From contig NZ_JALIRP010000008.1 of the NCBI RefSeq assembly GCF_022898935.1, positions 124,001 to 188,000 on the forward strand: DNA of 64,000 nt. Direction: 5' to 3'. A program made the position numbers and the translations under genes. Source of the stretch: Paenibacillus mangrovi. GTDB taxonomy: Bacteria; Bacillota; Bacilli; Paenibacillales; Paenibacillaceae. The notes under the pieces are model-generated. The model was not told where the DNA came from. It made no database searches and saw only the letters and a list, made by a program, of their open reading frames with translations. Shown here piece after piece: positions 34,620 through 43,953 of the stretch; the first letter of the stretch is position 1; the number at the start of each line of letters is the position of its first letter.

Positions 34620-36032
34620 TTAAGGACGTTTCTTATCTTTAAGCCACTTCGGAGCGCCTTTGTTCTTCCGTTCCCGCTCCCGTTCGCTGCGGCTCTGACG
34701 TTCCGACGGCTTGCCTCCGCGGAATGGCTCGTTCTTGGTCTTAGCCGGTCCGGCTGTTCTGAGGCTCTCTTCCTTGTTTGGACGGCTCTTTATCGAGCCT
34801 TTCGTCGAGCCACCTTCCACTGAAACGGATGCCTTGGCACCCTGCTCTGTACCTTCAGGCTTCCGCCGTGCCGGCTGCCCCTGCATCTTGGATGCCGCTT
34901 TTGGCTCCAGTACCTTGCCGCCGTACAGTCTGCGCTCTTCCAGTGAGATGCCGAGCTCCTTCGCAAACTTGTTCATGATAAAAATCTGCCGGTTCGTCAC
35001 CAGTGATATGACGAGGCCGCTCCGTCCCATCCGTCCAGTACGGCCAGCCCGGTGAACATAATGCTCGGAATCGAGTGCGGGATCATAATTCACAACCATC
35101 TCGAGACCTTCAATGTCCAGGCCGCGGGCCGCAACGTCGCTGGCAACCAGTACCTTGAACTTGCCGCTCCGGAAGGCACTCAGCACCCGGCTTCTGATAA
35201 GCTTATCCGCATCCGCATACAGAGCATCAGCCGACAATCCCATGTAATTCAGCTTCGACTGCACTTCTGCAATCGTTTCCGTCTGGTTGACGAAAACTAT
35301 GGTCTTCTTTGGATTATAATGACGGATCACTCTGCGCAGGTTTTCCATCTTATCCCGCTCGTCGCCGGCAAAATAAAAATGCTCCAGCCCCTTCGCTGTC
35401 GACTGGTCTGGATCGATGCCGATCTCCACCGGACCTCGCATTTCCCGTTTGACCAGCGCAGCCGTCTCCTGACTAACCGTCGCCGACAAGAAGACCAGCT
35501 GCCGATCACGCAGGGCGCTGCGGAGAATCCGGTCTACGTCGCCTGCTCCGCCAAGCTGGAATACCTGATCCACTTCGTCCACGACAATCGTACCCACGTT
35601 ATGCATTTTCAGCTTGCGGGCCTCGATGAGCTCCCGAACTCTGCCCGGTGTTCCCACGATAAGCTGCGGATGCAGCTTCAGCTTCTCCACCTGGCGTTTG
35701 AGGGCAGCCCCACCGATCAGGCCAAGTACCTGAATGCCTCTCGTTTGTCCATATTTTTCGCCTTCTCTGACGATCTGCATCGCCAGCTCCTGCGTCGGTG
35801 CAATCACCAGCTTTTGCGGCGAATTCAGTTCGGCGTTTATGCTTTGCAGTATAGGCAGCAGATAGGCAAGCGTCTTCCCTGTTCCTGTCTGCGAGCGGGC
35901 CAGTACGTCCGCTCCTTTCAAAATAGCCGGAATGGCCTCCGCTTGTACGGGGCTTGGCTCCGTAATTCCGTATTCCGACAGGCCGTCGACCAGAGACTGC
36001 TCGATGCCTAGCGCTGTAAATGAAGTTGTCAT
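34620..36032 (-). CDS. DEAD-box RNA helicase
   Basis: 470 residues. I use the ATG at 36032, which follows AAGGATGG; a longer frame from 36074 has no site. Motifs in order: FTALGIEQ and Q motif (PSPVQAEAIP), motif I ARSQTGTGKT, Ia PTQELAMQ, GTPGR, motif II DEVD instead of DEAD, motif III SAT, and VI HRAGRTGRMGRSG. The last 100 residues are a low-complexity Lys/Arg/Ser/Pro tail ending in KGAPKWLKDKKRP, typical for RNA contact. Likely a role in ribosome assembly or RNA decay, which cannot be narrowed further. Confidence 0.9.
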   Translation of the reverse strand: MTTSFTALGIEQSLVDGLSEYGITEPSPVQAEAIPAILKGADVLARSQTGTGKTLAYLLPILQSINAELNSPQKLVIAPTQELAMQIVREGEKYGQTRGIQVLGLIGGAALKRQVEKLKLHPQLIVGTPGRVRELIEARKLKMHNVGTIVVDEVDQVFQLGGAGDVDRILRSALRDRQLVFLSATVSQETAALVKREMRGPVEIGIDPDQSTAKGLEHFYFAGDERDKMENLRRVIRHYNPKKTIVFVNQTETIAEVQSKLNYMGLSADALYADADKLIRSRVLSAFRSGKFKVLVASDVAARGLDIEGLEMVVNYDPALDSEHYVHRAGRTGRMGRSGLVISLVTNRQIFIMNKFAKELGISLEERRLYGGKVLEPKAASKMQGQPARRKPEGTEQGAKASVSVEGGSTKGSIKSRPNKEESLRTAGPAKTKNEPFRGGKPSERQSRSERERERKNKGAPKWLKDKKRP

Positions 36033-36162
36033 TCTATTCCATCCTTTATATAAGAGGTACTTTTTGAATATCACTTTAAGTCATTACTATTCATTATATG
36101 ATAAAAGAGCCGCCGCACCAAAAATTAATTCAAAAAAACCGAATCAGCCGCTTTCTGCGCAA

Positions 36163-36190
36163 CAAAAAACCGGCTCATCTGGAGCCGGGC
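36163..36190 (-). terminator. Terminator of the SDR gene
   Basis: CCGGCTC/GAGCCGG hairpin (36170-36188) followed on the minus strand by TTTTTTG, immediately after the SDR stop codon. Confidence 0.8.
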
Positions 36191-36192
36191 TG

Positions 36193-36966
36193 TTATTTTT
36201 TATTCATCATCCGGTATGTAATTTTGTCCGAAAGGCGCGGAAACAGCTGGTATAAACGCATAGCTGCAGCCGCTTTTAACGGGAGGTTCAGCTCTTCCCT
36301 GCCTGTCTTCATGAGCTGGACAATTCTGCGTGCTACATGCTCAGGCTTCATCATCAGCCACTTCACATTGCTCACATAACCGCCCGATGGATCCGCGATA
36401 TCAAAAAAAGGCGTATCGATCGGTCCTGGATTAACGGTAGACACGGTAATTCCCGTCTTCCTCAGCTCCTGGCGCAGGGCGTTGCTGAAACCAAGCACCG
36501 CATGCTTGGTTGCCGTATAGGCCGTCGATTTTGCCGTACCAATCTTACCTGCCATGGAAGCAATATTCACAATCTGACCGCTCTGGCGTTTAAGCATATG
36601 AGGCAGCACAGCCTTCGTGCAGCGTACGGTACCCATATAATTGACTTCCATCATACGCTGAAATTCATCTGCGGGCATATCCACCGCGTTCTCGAACTTT
36701 CCGTAACCTGCATTGTTCAGCAAGATATCAATCCGGCCGTAGGCCTGAATGACTTCGTCCATCATCTGCTTCACCTGGTCATCCTGGGTCACATCCACCA
36801 CTTTGATTTCATGTTTGCCGGCTATTCTGCCCGAGGCATCGGCCAGCTTGCCTTGCGAGCGCGCTGCCAGAATCGGAACCGCTCCCTCGCCGCTAAGCAT
36901 CTGGGCGGTCAGCAGGCCGATTCCGCTTGATGCTCCCGTGATAACAACCACTTTATTCTTGAGCAT
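36193..36966 (-). CDS. Short-chain dehydrogenase/reductase
   Basis: 257 residues from an ATG that follows GGGAGG by 10 bases; a longer frame to 37008 lacks a site. TGASSGIG (9-16), NNAGYG near 85-90, and the Ser, Tyr, Lys triad in ASMAGKIG and YTATK near 150-154. The C-terminal part (LPLKAAAAMRLYQLFPRL) is amphipathic. It belongs to the same broad group as the SDR at 25668-26522 but is a separate lineage. Substrate unknown. Single gene. Confidence 0.85.
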   Translation of the reverse strand: MLKNKVVVITGASSGIGLLTAQMLSGEGAVPILAARSQGKLADASGRIAGKHEIKVVDVTQDDQVKQMMDEVIQAYGRIDILLNNAGYGKFENAVDMPADEFQRMMEVNYMGTVRCTKAVLPHMLKRQSGQIVNIASMAGKIGTAKSTAYTATKHAVLGFSNALRQELRKTGITVSTVNPGPIDTPFFDIADPSGGYVSNVKWLMMKPEHVARRIVQLMKTGREELNLPLKAAAAMRLYQLFPRLSDKITYRMMNKK

Positions 36967-37076
36967 GATTTCATTTCCTCCCAAGGGACGCGCTAGTATT
37001 CCCATCACCTGGGCTGCACGTATCGATACCCCTATTTTAATATATTGGAAGGAAAACTTCGAGAAAATGCTTCCTA

Positions 37077-37535
37077 TTATGAAATCATAACCTGAATATC
37101 CAGTTCTCCGATACCATCCATTAAGAGAGGGATACTGAGCGCCTTTTGTGGAAGGAAAGATGTGACCTGTTCGCTTTTCACAACTTTAGGCGGCGTAATG
37201 TCGACGTTTACTCCCCGATTGGACAATATGGTGCTTGCGTTGCCACTGATCATGTTGCCAAGCTCCGAAATGGCGCTTTGACCCATCTCGTCCATCTCGG
37301 TAAGCACATAACCTCCCATCATGACGGATACCATCCGCAAAGCAACATGCTCATGAATGCCGAATATTACATTTCCGCTCAATTGTCCGGTCATTCCGAT
37401 TTGTATCCATATATGGTCCTGAATTAACTCTACATTCTTGATTCCCAGGCTTCCTGTCGAAGGCGATACCTGGATGACCTGCTCAATCACAAGCCGTGCG
37501 GATTCCAGAAAAGGATTGATAACCTCCGCTTTCAT
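37077..37535 (-). CDS. cheX: CheX-family chemotaxis phosphatase
   Basis: 152 residues matching the CheC/CheX/FliY family: residues 1-50 form the first helix and sheet, and SAISELGNMISGNAST near 87-102 is the active-site helix with the E-x3-N pair that removes phosphate from CheY. Only one such helix is present, as in CheX (CheC has two). There are no flagellar genes nearby; lone cheX genes are common in Paenibacillaceae. Confidence 0.8.
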   Translation of the reverse strand: MKAEVINPFLESARLVIEQVIQVSPSTGSLGIKNVELIQDHIWIQIGMTGQLSGNVIFGIHEHVALRMVSVMMGGYVLTEMDEMGQSAISELGNMISGNASTILSNRGVNVDITPPKVVKSEQVTSFLPQKALSIPLLMDGIGELDIQVMIS

Positions 37536-37936
37536 TGCTAATAATCACCCCTTACACCGTAAATTTGCAATACACGCTCCAAAAGTCCCATTTCTCTTTG
37601 AGACAATTATACGTTAAAGCCTTAAATAAATCACCAATAATTCACAATCGGTTTTTGAACAAAGGGCATAAATACCCTAATAAACGATTCTTTTTTCCTA
37701 TTTAGGAAGACGAGAATACAAAAACCTGATAAATATATCGGTACTTTAGTTATAAATTTGAATACCATGACATTTTTTGTAGAATCTATTTTTAAATTAT
37801 TTTCGCACATTTTCTTTATCACACTAAAGCACGCAGCTTCCATTGCCGTGACTTTCCGAATCCCATATAATTAAAGGATATATATATGCTCGAAACTCTG
37901 TTGCACGGGAACAAACAAGGTCTAAGGAGGAACTGC
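37536..37936. promoter_or_regulatory. Gap with sigma-A promoter for the LysR gene
   Basis: 401 bp of AT-rich sequence without a gene. TTGCCG (37843-37848), 17 bp, TATAAT (37866-37871) forms a likely promoter for the LysR gene starting at 37937. The part from 37560 to 37830 holds nothing I can identify; a 70-residue minus-strand frame there lacks a ribosome site. Confidence 0.5.
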
Positions 37937-38839
37937 ATGAACATCAGTCAACTGGAGACACTGATTACTATCTCAAAGACAATGAGTTTCCGCAAAGCCG
38001 GGGAACTGCTTAATTTGACCCAGCCTGCCGTATCCGCCCAAATCAAGAGCCTGGAGGACGAGTTCAAAACCGTTCTGGTCGACAGGAGCCAACCGGTTAC
38101 ACTGACCGACCGCGGAGAGGTGTTTCTCGAACATGCCGAACGGATTCTAACCGTTGTAGAGGAGCTCAAACAGCGTTTGTCCGATTTGGAGCATATTCCT
38201 CAGGGACATATCGTCCTTGGCACAACGACCTCCATTGCCATTCAAATTTTACCCAGAGTGCTCTCCTATTTTCAGAATCAGTTTCCACTCATTAAAACCT
38301 CGATCCAATCCATGGCTTCTTCACAAATTTACACGAGTGTGGAAAATGGACAAATCGATGTTGGAATCGGTTATTTAATAGAGCGCAACCCCAATTTAAT
38401 GACATCGGTGCTTTATTATGATACTTTCGAGCTTATCGTCTCGCCGCGCCACCCGCTTGCCAAAAAAACGACGGTTTCCATGGATGTGCTGCAGGATATG
38501 CCTCTGATTCTGCTATCGCAGGATACCGTCGGAAGACGCTTTTCGGATGATATTTTCAAGAAGCATGGCGTTGCTCCTAACGTTGTCATGGAGCTGTCCA
38601 GCAGCGAAGAAATCAAGCGTATGGTCGAAATCGACCTCGGCGCCGCCATTATGTCCAAGCAATCGGTTGCAAGCGAACTCCGCCACGGCACGCTCAAAAT
38701 CATTCAGCTAAGGGAACTTGAAGTCAGTCATCCGGTTGGCTTGATATACAAATCCGGTAAATACCTCAATTCAGCCATGCAGCAGTTTTTGAGCGACCTC
38801 AAAGGTATGCCGGAAAACCAGTTCATCAGCTCTGAATAA
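37937..38839 (+). CDS. LysR-family transcriptional regulator
   Basis: 300 residues from an ATG preceded by AAGGAGG; the frame upstream of it is not translated convincingly. Residues 1-60 are the winged helix (FRKAGELLNLTQPAVSAQIKSLEDEF). Residues 90-295 form the two-lobed sensor domain (GHIVLGTTTSIA, VSPRHPLAKKT, ADVQ-type hinge absent). The CysB/CbbR-like pattern gives no ligand. The downstream PHP phosphatase gene is co-oriented 36 bp away and may be its partner or co-transcribed. Confidence 0.88.
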   Translation: MNISQLETLITISKTMSFRKAGELLNLTQPAVSAQIKSLEDEFKTVLVDRSQPVTLTDRGEVFLEHAERILTVVEELKQRLSDLEHIPQGHIVLGTTTSIAIQILPRVLSYFQNQFPLIKTSIQSMASSQIYTSVENGQIDVGIGYLIERNPNLMTSVLYYDTFELIVSPRHPLAKKTTVSMDVLQDMPLILLSQDTVGRRFSDDIFKKHGVAPNVVMELSSSEEIKRMVEIDLGAAIMSKQSVASELRHGTLKIIQLRELEVSHPVGLIYKSGKYLNSAMQQFLSDLKGMPENQFISSE

Positions 38840-38875
38840 AATGCACATCCATACCTGAGGGAAGGAGACTTTATT

Positions 38876-39685
38876 ATGAAATTTGATATGCATACCCACC
38901 ATTTCCGCTGCGGACACGCGGACGGTAACATCCGTGATTATATTGAAGCCGGCATCGCAGCAGGTCTACAGGTAATCGGCATATCTGACCATACTCCTTA
39001 TTTCGGGGAAAAAGAAGATCAAGCCTTTCCGCGTATTGCGATGGGCAAGTCCGAGCTCGTCCGCTACGTTCAGGAAGTCCTCGAGCTAAAAAAAGAATAC
39101 GAAGGCAAAATCGACGTTCTGCTCGGCATCGAATCCGATTATTTTCCCGATCATGTGGAAGCCTACCGCAAGGTTCTAACGCAACATCCTTTTGATTACA
39201 TCATCGGTTCGGTACACAGCGTCGGCGGAGTCAGCATTTTCAACAAAAACCGCTGGAAGAGCTTGAACGAGAAGCAGCATATCGAGGTGAAAGAGGATTA
39301 TTACCGGCTTATTCAGGATTCGGCCCGGAGCGGCATGTTTCAAATCCTGGGGCATATCGACGCCATGAAGGGAAACTATCCCTCATTCTCTGGTATCATG
39401 ACTGAACGTATTCTCGATGAAACGCTTCAGGTTATCGCTGAGAACGGCATCGCGATCGAAATCAACACGTCAGGGAAAACAAAGCTGAGCGGCGGATGGT
39501 ATCCGTCGGATGCCATTCTCGAGCGGGCATTTCATTTTGGCGTAGACGTTACATTCGGCTCCGATGCGCATAAACCGGAACGCGTGGCGGATGAGTTCAA
39601 TCAGGTCGCTGAGCGGCTGAAGACAATCGGTTTTACCGAATGGGTATATTATAAAAACAAACAAAAGCACGGCGTACCGCTGTAG
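38876..39685 (+). CDS. PHP-family histidinol-phosphatase (HisJ-like)
   Basis: 269 residues. The PHP metal-binding motifs are visible: DMHTHHFRCGHADG at 4-17, GISDHTPYF near 38-46, GIESDYFPDH near 84-93, SVHSVG near 112, GHIDAMKG near 156-163, and GSDAHKPERV near 223-232. It fits histidinol-phosphate phosphatases of the HisJ/HisK type, which remove phosphate in histidine synthesis. No other his gene is in view, so a different phosphoester is possible. GGGAAGGAG precedes the ATG. Confidence 0.82.
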   Translation: MKFDMHTHHFRCGHADGNIRDYIEAGIAAGLQVIGISDHTPYFGEKEDQAFPRIAMGKSELVRYVQEVLELKKEYEGKIDVLLGIESDYFPDHVEAYRKVLTQHPFDYIIGSVHSVGGVSIFNKNRWKSLNEKQHIEVKEDYYRLIQDSARSGMFQILGHIDAMKGNYPSFSGIMTERILDETLQVIAENGIAIEINTSGKTKLSGGWYPSDAILERAFHFGVDVTFGSDAHKPERVADEFNQVAERLKTIGFTEWVYYKNKQKHGVPL

Positions 39686-39699
39686 GACGTTTCATACAC

Positions 39700-39730
39700 A
39701 AAAAAAAATGGACCCGTCACGTGCGGGTCC
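39700..39730 (-). terminator. Terminator of the EamA transporter gene
   Basis: GGACCCG/CGGGTCC hairpin (39710-39730) followed on the minus strand by nine T residues. Confidence 0.85.
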
Positions 39731-39842
39731 TAAAGCATCATTTATATTTTCAAAAAGGGGGTCATGTAATAAGTGTACCCGGTCTCTGTTAGAGGCGCAT
39801 AACAGCAATATTTCAATTGTGTTACAAAACTTACCTCTTTCG

Positions 39843-40811
39843 TTACAAGCTTCTTTGGACTTCCTTTTGAGCCAGTCCCTTCTCCTTAACAGAACGGCTA
39901 GAACGATTAACGATCACGATACCGGCCACCACAAGTACAAGCGAGAACACAATCCAGGCAGATACCCTTTCATCCAGCAGCACCGACGACAGCAGTACAC
40001 CGAATACAGGAATCAAGAACAGATATAATGACACCTTGCCAACGGCGTTGTATTTCATGACTGTATTCCATAACGCAAAGCCCGCTGCCGACAGGACGGA
40101 TAAATAAGCAAGCAGCAGCCATCCCTTCGCATCAAAGTGAAACGGCGCAAAGCCGCTCCGGACCGCTCCTACGACCAAAAGACCCAAACCTCCGACCAGC
40201 ATCTGCTTACCTGTCAAGGCAATAACCGATTCATTCGCGCTTTCTTTGCGGAAAAGCACGTTGCCGAATCCGCCGAATGCTGCCGATGCCAGCAGAAGCA
40301 GTGAACCGAGACCAAAATGGAACTGAACCCCCTGCTGGCCGAAGCCCATGACCAGGATGCCCAGAAATCCAAGCAGCATACCAAACCATTTCGCCGGGCT
40401 GAGGCCCTCTGTCTTGTCCATCATCCTTGCCGACAGAATTTGAAACAGCGATGTGGAGCCGACCAGTATAGAGCTCTCAATCCCTGAACTGAAGCTAAGT
40501 CCCGCATACAGCACAAGATACTGCATAAAGGTTTGAACAAATCCTAGCCGGACAAGACGCGGCACCGAAAGTGGCTTTCTGCCACTGCCGCGGGTCTGCC
40601 CCATCAGCATGGCCAGAATAATCAGAATAAGTCCTGCAAGCACGAAACGGTAGCCTGCAAATACCCATTCACCAAATACGTTTTTTGAATCAATTTGAAA
40701 ATGCTGATAGCTGATCTTAATGACCGGCAGCGCGCTTCCCCAGAGCAATGTAGCTCCTACGGAACTGATCAGTATGCCTGCCGGATGTCTAAACCATGTT
40801 TCTGCCTTCAC
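39843..40811 (-). CDS. DMT-family (EamA) transporter
   Basis: 322 residues with about ten membrane helices and two EamA repeats (the first including GATLLWGSALPVIKI, the second beginning around GLGSLLLLASAAFGGFGNVLFRK). Typical drug/metabolite exporters of the inner membrane; substrate not predictable. A basic C-terminus (RSSRSVKEKGLAQKEVQ) follows the last helix. Starts 20 bp after the acetyltransferase gene and may be co-transcribed. Confidence 0.85.
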   Translation of the reverse strand: MKAETWFRHPAGILISSVGATLLWGSALPVIKISYQHFQIDSKNVFGEWVFAGYRFVLAGLILIILAMLMGQTRGSGRKPLSVPRLVRLGFVQTFMQYLVLYAGLSFSSGIESSILVGSTSLFQILSARMMDKTEGLSPAKWFGMLLGFLGILVMGFGQQGVQFHFGLGSLLLLASAAFGGFGNVLFRKESANESVIALTGKQMLVGGLGLLVVGAVRSGFAPFHFDAKGWLLLAYLSVLSAAGFALWNTVMKYNAVGKVSLYLFLIPVFGVLLSSVLLDERVSAWIVFSLVLVVAGIVIVNRSSRSVKEKGLAQKEVQRSL

Positions 40812-40831
40812 CTTGTTGTCCTAATCTCCCT

Positions 40832-41425
40832 TCAATGCTTACCATCATTCTCAGCGCCTGCACTATTTTGGGCCAGAAATTGTTGATCTGTAAGACTGTA
40901 TATTTTCATCTCTAGCGGTGCTGCGAAAAACATTCTCTTCTGGTTTAACGTGCGTTCCAGCACCATACCGTTTTTTTGCATAACGCGTTCCGAAGCGGAA
41001 TTCACGGCATGACACCTGCCTTCTACACGCTGCAAATGAAGCTCACTGAACGCATAACGCAGCAGGAGGCCCAGAGCCTCGGTGGCCAGCCCCTGATGCC
41101 AGTAGCTGCGGTCCAGCATGTAACCGATCATGGCATCACGGCGTTCTTGCCTTATGTTTTGTAGGGACACGACCCCAATCGGACCTTCCGTTTCCGGCAG
41201 CCAGATGCCGTAATGTATCGAATCCGGACGTCTTGTATTCAGCAGCTCAGCCGCAACGCGGCGCGACTTGGAGAAGCTGAAGAAGGACCCCTGTGTAACA
41301 TATTTCATGACAATTGGGTCGGATAGCATGGCCAGAAGGCTGGGGGCATCCTTTTTCTCAATCTGCTCCAGTCTTAAACGTTTACCTGCCAGCACCGGCG
41401 AAAATTGAAATCGTTCTGTGAACAT
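40832..41425 (-). CDS. GNAT-family N-acetyltransferase (RimJ/RimL type)
   Basis: About 197 residues. GKRLRLEQIEKKDAPSLLAML at the N-terminus, IGYMLDRSYWHQGLATEALGLLLRYAF with the acetyl-CoA loop (Q-G-L-A-T), and VEGRCHAVNSASERVMQKNGM are typical RimJ/RimL-like motifs, acting on ribosomal N-termini or small amines. I favour the ATG at 41425, 10 bases after GAAGGAG; an ATG six bases earlier is closer than usual. Confidence 0.85.
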   Translation of the reverse strand: MFTERFQFSPVLAGKRLRLEQIEKKDAPSLLAMLSDPIVMKYVTQGSFFSFSKSRRVAAELLNTRRPDSIHYGIWLPETEGPIGVVSLQNIRQERRDAMIGYMLDRSYWHQGLATEALGLLLRYAFSELHLQRVEGRCHAVNSASERVMQKNGMVLERTLNQKRMFFAAPLEMKIYSLTDQQFLAQNSAGAENDGKH

Positions 41426-41483
41426 CCCCATCCCACTCCTTCTCTTCCTAAGACACGATAGGCCAGATCGTCCATGCGACAAG

Positions 41484-42350
41484 CTAGGAACTGCCTGCTC
41501 TCAGCGTAAAAATAGTAAGTTCCGGCTTGCACAGGAATCGTATCGGCAAATGGGTTTCTCCAATACCCCGGCTCACATACAATGGCATGCGGCGGTCACC
41601 GATCGCATAAGCTCCCATAATATACTTTTTCGACCCCGGCGGCGTAAGCAGCGCTCCCAGAAAAGGAAGCCGCACCTGCCCTCCATGGCTGTGTCCAGAG
41701 AACTGCAAATCAAACGGGTAATTCACTGCAATATCGGCATAATCCGGCTCATGCATCATGAGCAGAGTGAATAAGCCCTCAGGAACCCCATGCAAGCCTC
41801 TTTCCGGATCTGGCCAGCCCATAATCTGGTCGTCCAGACCGACGACAGCTATGGACTCTCCCTGACGCTTCACCAGCGTATGCTCATTTCGCAGCACCCT
41901 AAAGCCTGCGGTTGTCAGCATGTCAGTGACCTGATCCGGATGAACCAGATAATCATGATTACCGAGAATCGCAAACTTCCCGAGATCCGTGCGCATGGAG
42001 GCTAGCAGCGGAAGATAATCCGGCAGGGAATCCGTACCTGAATCTACGATATCCCCGGTGAACAGAATCATATTGGGGGATTCACCTTCAATTGCTTTTG
42101 CCAACTGTTCAATATCGCTTTCGCGTGAATGAAATCCCAGATGCAGATCGCTGAACTGCGCTATCACTAGGCCGTCAAATAGGGCCGGAAGCCTTGGACA
42201 TCGAAGCGTTAAACGAGTCACGTCAAGCTGCCTTGGTTCCCACAACCAGGCATATCCCCCCGTAATCATGCCGGCACCCATAACGGCCGCTCCGCAGCGC
42301 TTCAAAAACGCCCTTCGCGTCATCTTGCCGGACTTCGGGCTGTTTTTCAT
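41484..42350 (-). CDS. Tat-exported metallophosphoesterase (YkuE-like)
   Basis: 288 residues starting MKNSPKSGK, with the twin-arginine signal TRRAFLKR at about 10-17 and a hydrophobic stretch AAVMGAGMITGGYAWL. The calcineurin-like core follows: FSDLHLGFH, FTGDIVDSGTD, LGNHDYL and FSGHSHGGQ supply the two-metal ligands. Length and Tat signal match B. subtilis YkuE, an exported, cell-wall-bound phosphoesterase. The start is chosen for the GGGAG site and because the longer frame hides the signal. Confidence 0.87.
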   Translation of the reverse strand: MKNSPKSGKMTRRAFLKRCGAAVMGAGMITGGYAWLWEPRQLDVTRLTLRCPRLPALFDGLVIAQFSDLHLGFHSRESDIEQLAKAIEGESPNMILFTGDIVDSGTDSLPDYLPLLASMRTDLGKFAILGNHDYLVHPDQVTDMLTTAGFRVLRNEHTLVKRQGESIAVVGLDDQIMGWPDPERGLHGVPEGLFTLLMMHEPDYADIAVNYPFDLQFSGHSHGGQVRLPFLGALLTPPGSKKYIMGAYAIGDRRMPLYVSRGIGETHLPIRFLCKPELTIFTLRAGSS

Positions 42351-42466
42351 TTGCCGGAAACTCCCTGTATAATAGAAATTATAAAAACTGTTCGAAATTA
42401 CTTGCACTCTGCTGAGAACTTAATATTTTCTATTATCTTAGAATGATTAAAAAAGGATGAAGCTCT

Positions 42467-43846
42467 ATGTATAACGATACCATGGCAGCCCTTATTCAGA
42501 AACAAAAAGATTTCTACAGAAGCGGCGTTACCCGTCCTTATGAATACCGCCTGCGCCAGCTGAAAAAGCTCAAAGAGGCGCTGGTCGCTTACGAGAAGCA
42601 GATCATCGAGGCTTTACGGAAGGATCTGAATAAAAGCGAATTTGAGGCATATTCTACGGAAATTGGAATGGTCTATGAAGAATTATCCTTTACGATCAAG
42701 CATTTGCGCAGCTGGATGGTTCCTAAAAAGGTCAAGACAGCGCTGACGCACTTCGGAAGCAAGGGACGGATTATTCCCGAACCTTATGGCACTACCCTCA
42801 TTATAGCCCCTTGGAATTATCCTTACCAGCTGGCAATATCTCCACTGATCGGCGCTTTGGCCGCAGGCAACACTGCGGTCATGAAGCCGTCGGAGCTCAC
42901 CCCCGCCATGTCATCGCTGCTCGCGGAGATTCTTGGCGGCATTTTCGAGGCGGAATACGTGGCTGTCGTAGAAGGCGGTCCCGAAGTAAGCCAGGCATTG
43001 CTGGCCGCGCCGGTGGACTATATCTTTTTCACAGGCAGCGTTAACGTCGGTAAAATCGTCATGCAGGCAGCCGCCAAACAGCTTATACCGCTCACCTTAG
43101 AGCTCGGCGGCAAGAGTCCCTGCATCGTTCACTCCGATGCCCCGCTGAAGCTTACCGCACAGCGCATCGTCTTCGGCAAGTTCACCAATGCCGGGCAAAC
43201 CTGCATCGCTCCCGACTATCTCCTTGTGCATCACAGCGTAAAAAAAGAGCTGGTTGCCTACATCAAGGAAGCCATTCAAGAGTTTTACGGCAAGGACCCG
43301 TTAGTAAATCCATCGTATGGGCGGATTGTATCCGAAAAGCATTTTCAAAGACTGACTTCGTTTCTGCAAAACGGAAGCATTGTCTCCGGCGGACATACTG
43401 CGCCCGATCACCTGACCATCGAGCCTACGCTACTGGATCAGGTCACGTGGGATATGCCAGTCATGCAGGAAGAAATCTTCGGACCTATACTGCCGATCAT
43501 CGAATATGACCGCATTCAGGACGCCGTGGATATGATCAACGATCGTCCGAAGCCGCTTGCGCTCTATTTGTTCACACGCGAGCCCGAAATCGAGGAAATG
43601 GTTGTCGAAAGCGTTCCATACGGTGGCGGCTGCATCAATGATACCCTTATGCATATTGCTACGCCTTACTTGCCTTTTGGCGGTGTCGGCGAAAGCGGGA
43701 TGGGCGCATACCATGGACAGGGGAGCTTCGACACCTTTTCGCATTACAAAAGCGTCCTGAAGCAGACTAATCTTTTCGATTTCAAATTCCGATACCCTTC
43801 ATCCAAAAACGGCTTGAAATATCTGCGCAAGCTGCTGAAGCCGTAG
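42467..43846 (+). CDS. Aldehyde dehydrogenase (class 3-like)
   Basis: 459 residues. NAD motif FTGSVNVGKIV near 185-195, catalytic Glu in LELGGKSP near 211-218, and catalytic Cys in FTNAGQTCIAPDY near 240-252. It belongs to the short ALDH group (fatty aldehyde, YwdH-like) with C-terminal hydrophobic FDFKFRYPSS. Oxidises aldehydes to acids with NAD(P). AAAAGGATG precedes the ATG. Single gene. Confidence 0.88.
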   Translation: MYNDTMAALIQKQKDFYRSGVTRPYEYRLRQLKKLKEALVAYEKQIIEALRKDLNKSEFEAYSTEIGMVYEELSFTIKHLRSWMVPKKVKTALTHFGSKGRIIPEPYGTTLIIAPWNYPYQLAISPLIGALAAGNTAVMKPSELTPAMSSLLAEILGGIFEAEYVAVVEGGPEVSQALLAAPVDYIFFTGSVNVGKIVMQAAAKQLIPLTLELGGKSPCIVHSDAPLKLTAQRIVFGKFTNAGQTCIAPDYLLVHHSVKKELVAYIKEAIQEFYGKDPLVNPSYGRIVSEKHFQRLTSFLQNGSIVSGGHTAPDHLTIEPTLLDQVTWDMPVMQEEIFGPILPIIEYDRIQDAVDMINDRPKPLALYLFTREPEIEEMVVESVPYGGGCINDTLMHIATPYLPFGGVGESGMGAYHGQGSFDTFSHYKSVLKQTNLFDFKFRYPSSKNGLKYLRKLLKP

Positions 43847-43885
43847 GAGTTACGGCAGCTTCATAACCAGATTTGAATTTACGAA

Positions 43886-43933
43886 AATAAAAAGCCTCCG
43901 CTCTGCAGCTTGATACTGCGTTGCCGGAGGCTC
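43886..43933 (-). terminator. Terminator of the sdh operon
   Basis: GCCTCCG (43894-43900) pairs with CGGAGGC (43925-43931); on the minus strand TTTTTATTTT follows, 21 bp after the sdhB stop. Confidence 0.8.
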
Positions 43934-43953
43934 ATTTATGTTCAGGCTTGGCG

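Noticed and set aside
37631..37843. 70-residue minus-strand frame
   Set aside because: AT-rich gap, no ribosome site, no recognisable domain.
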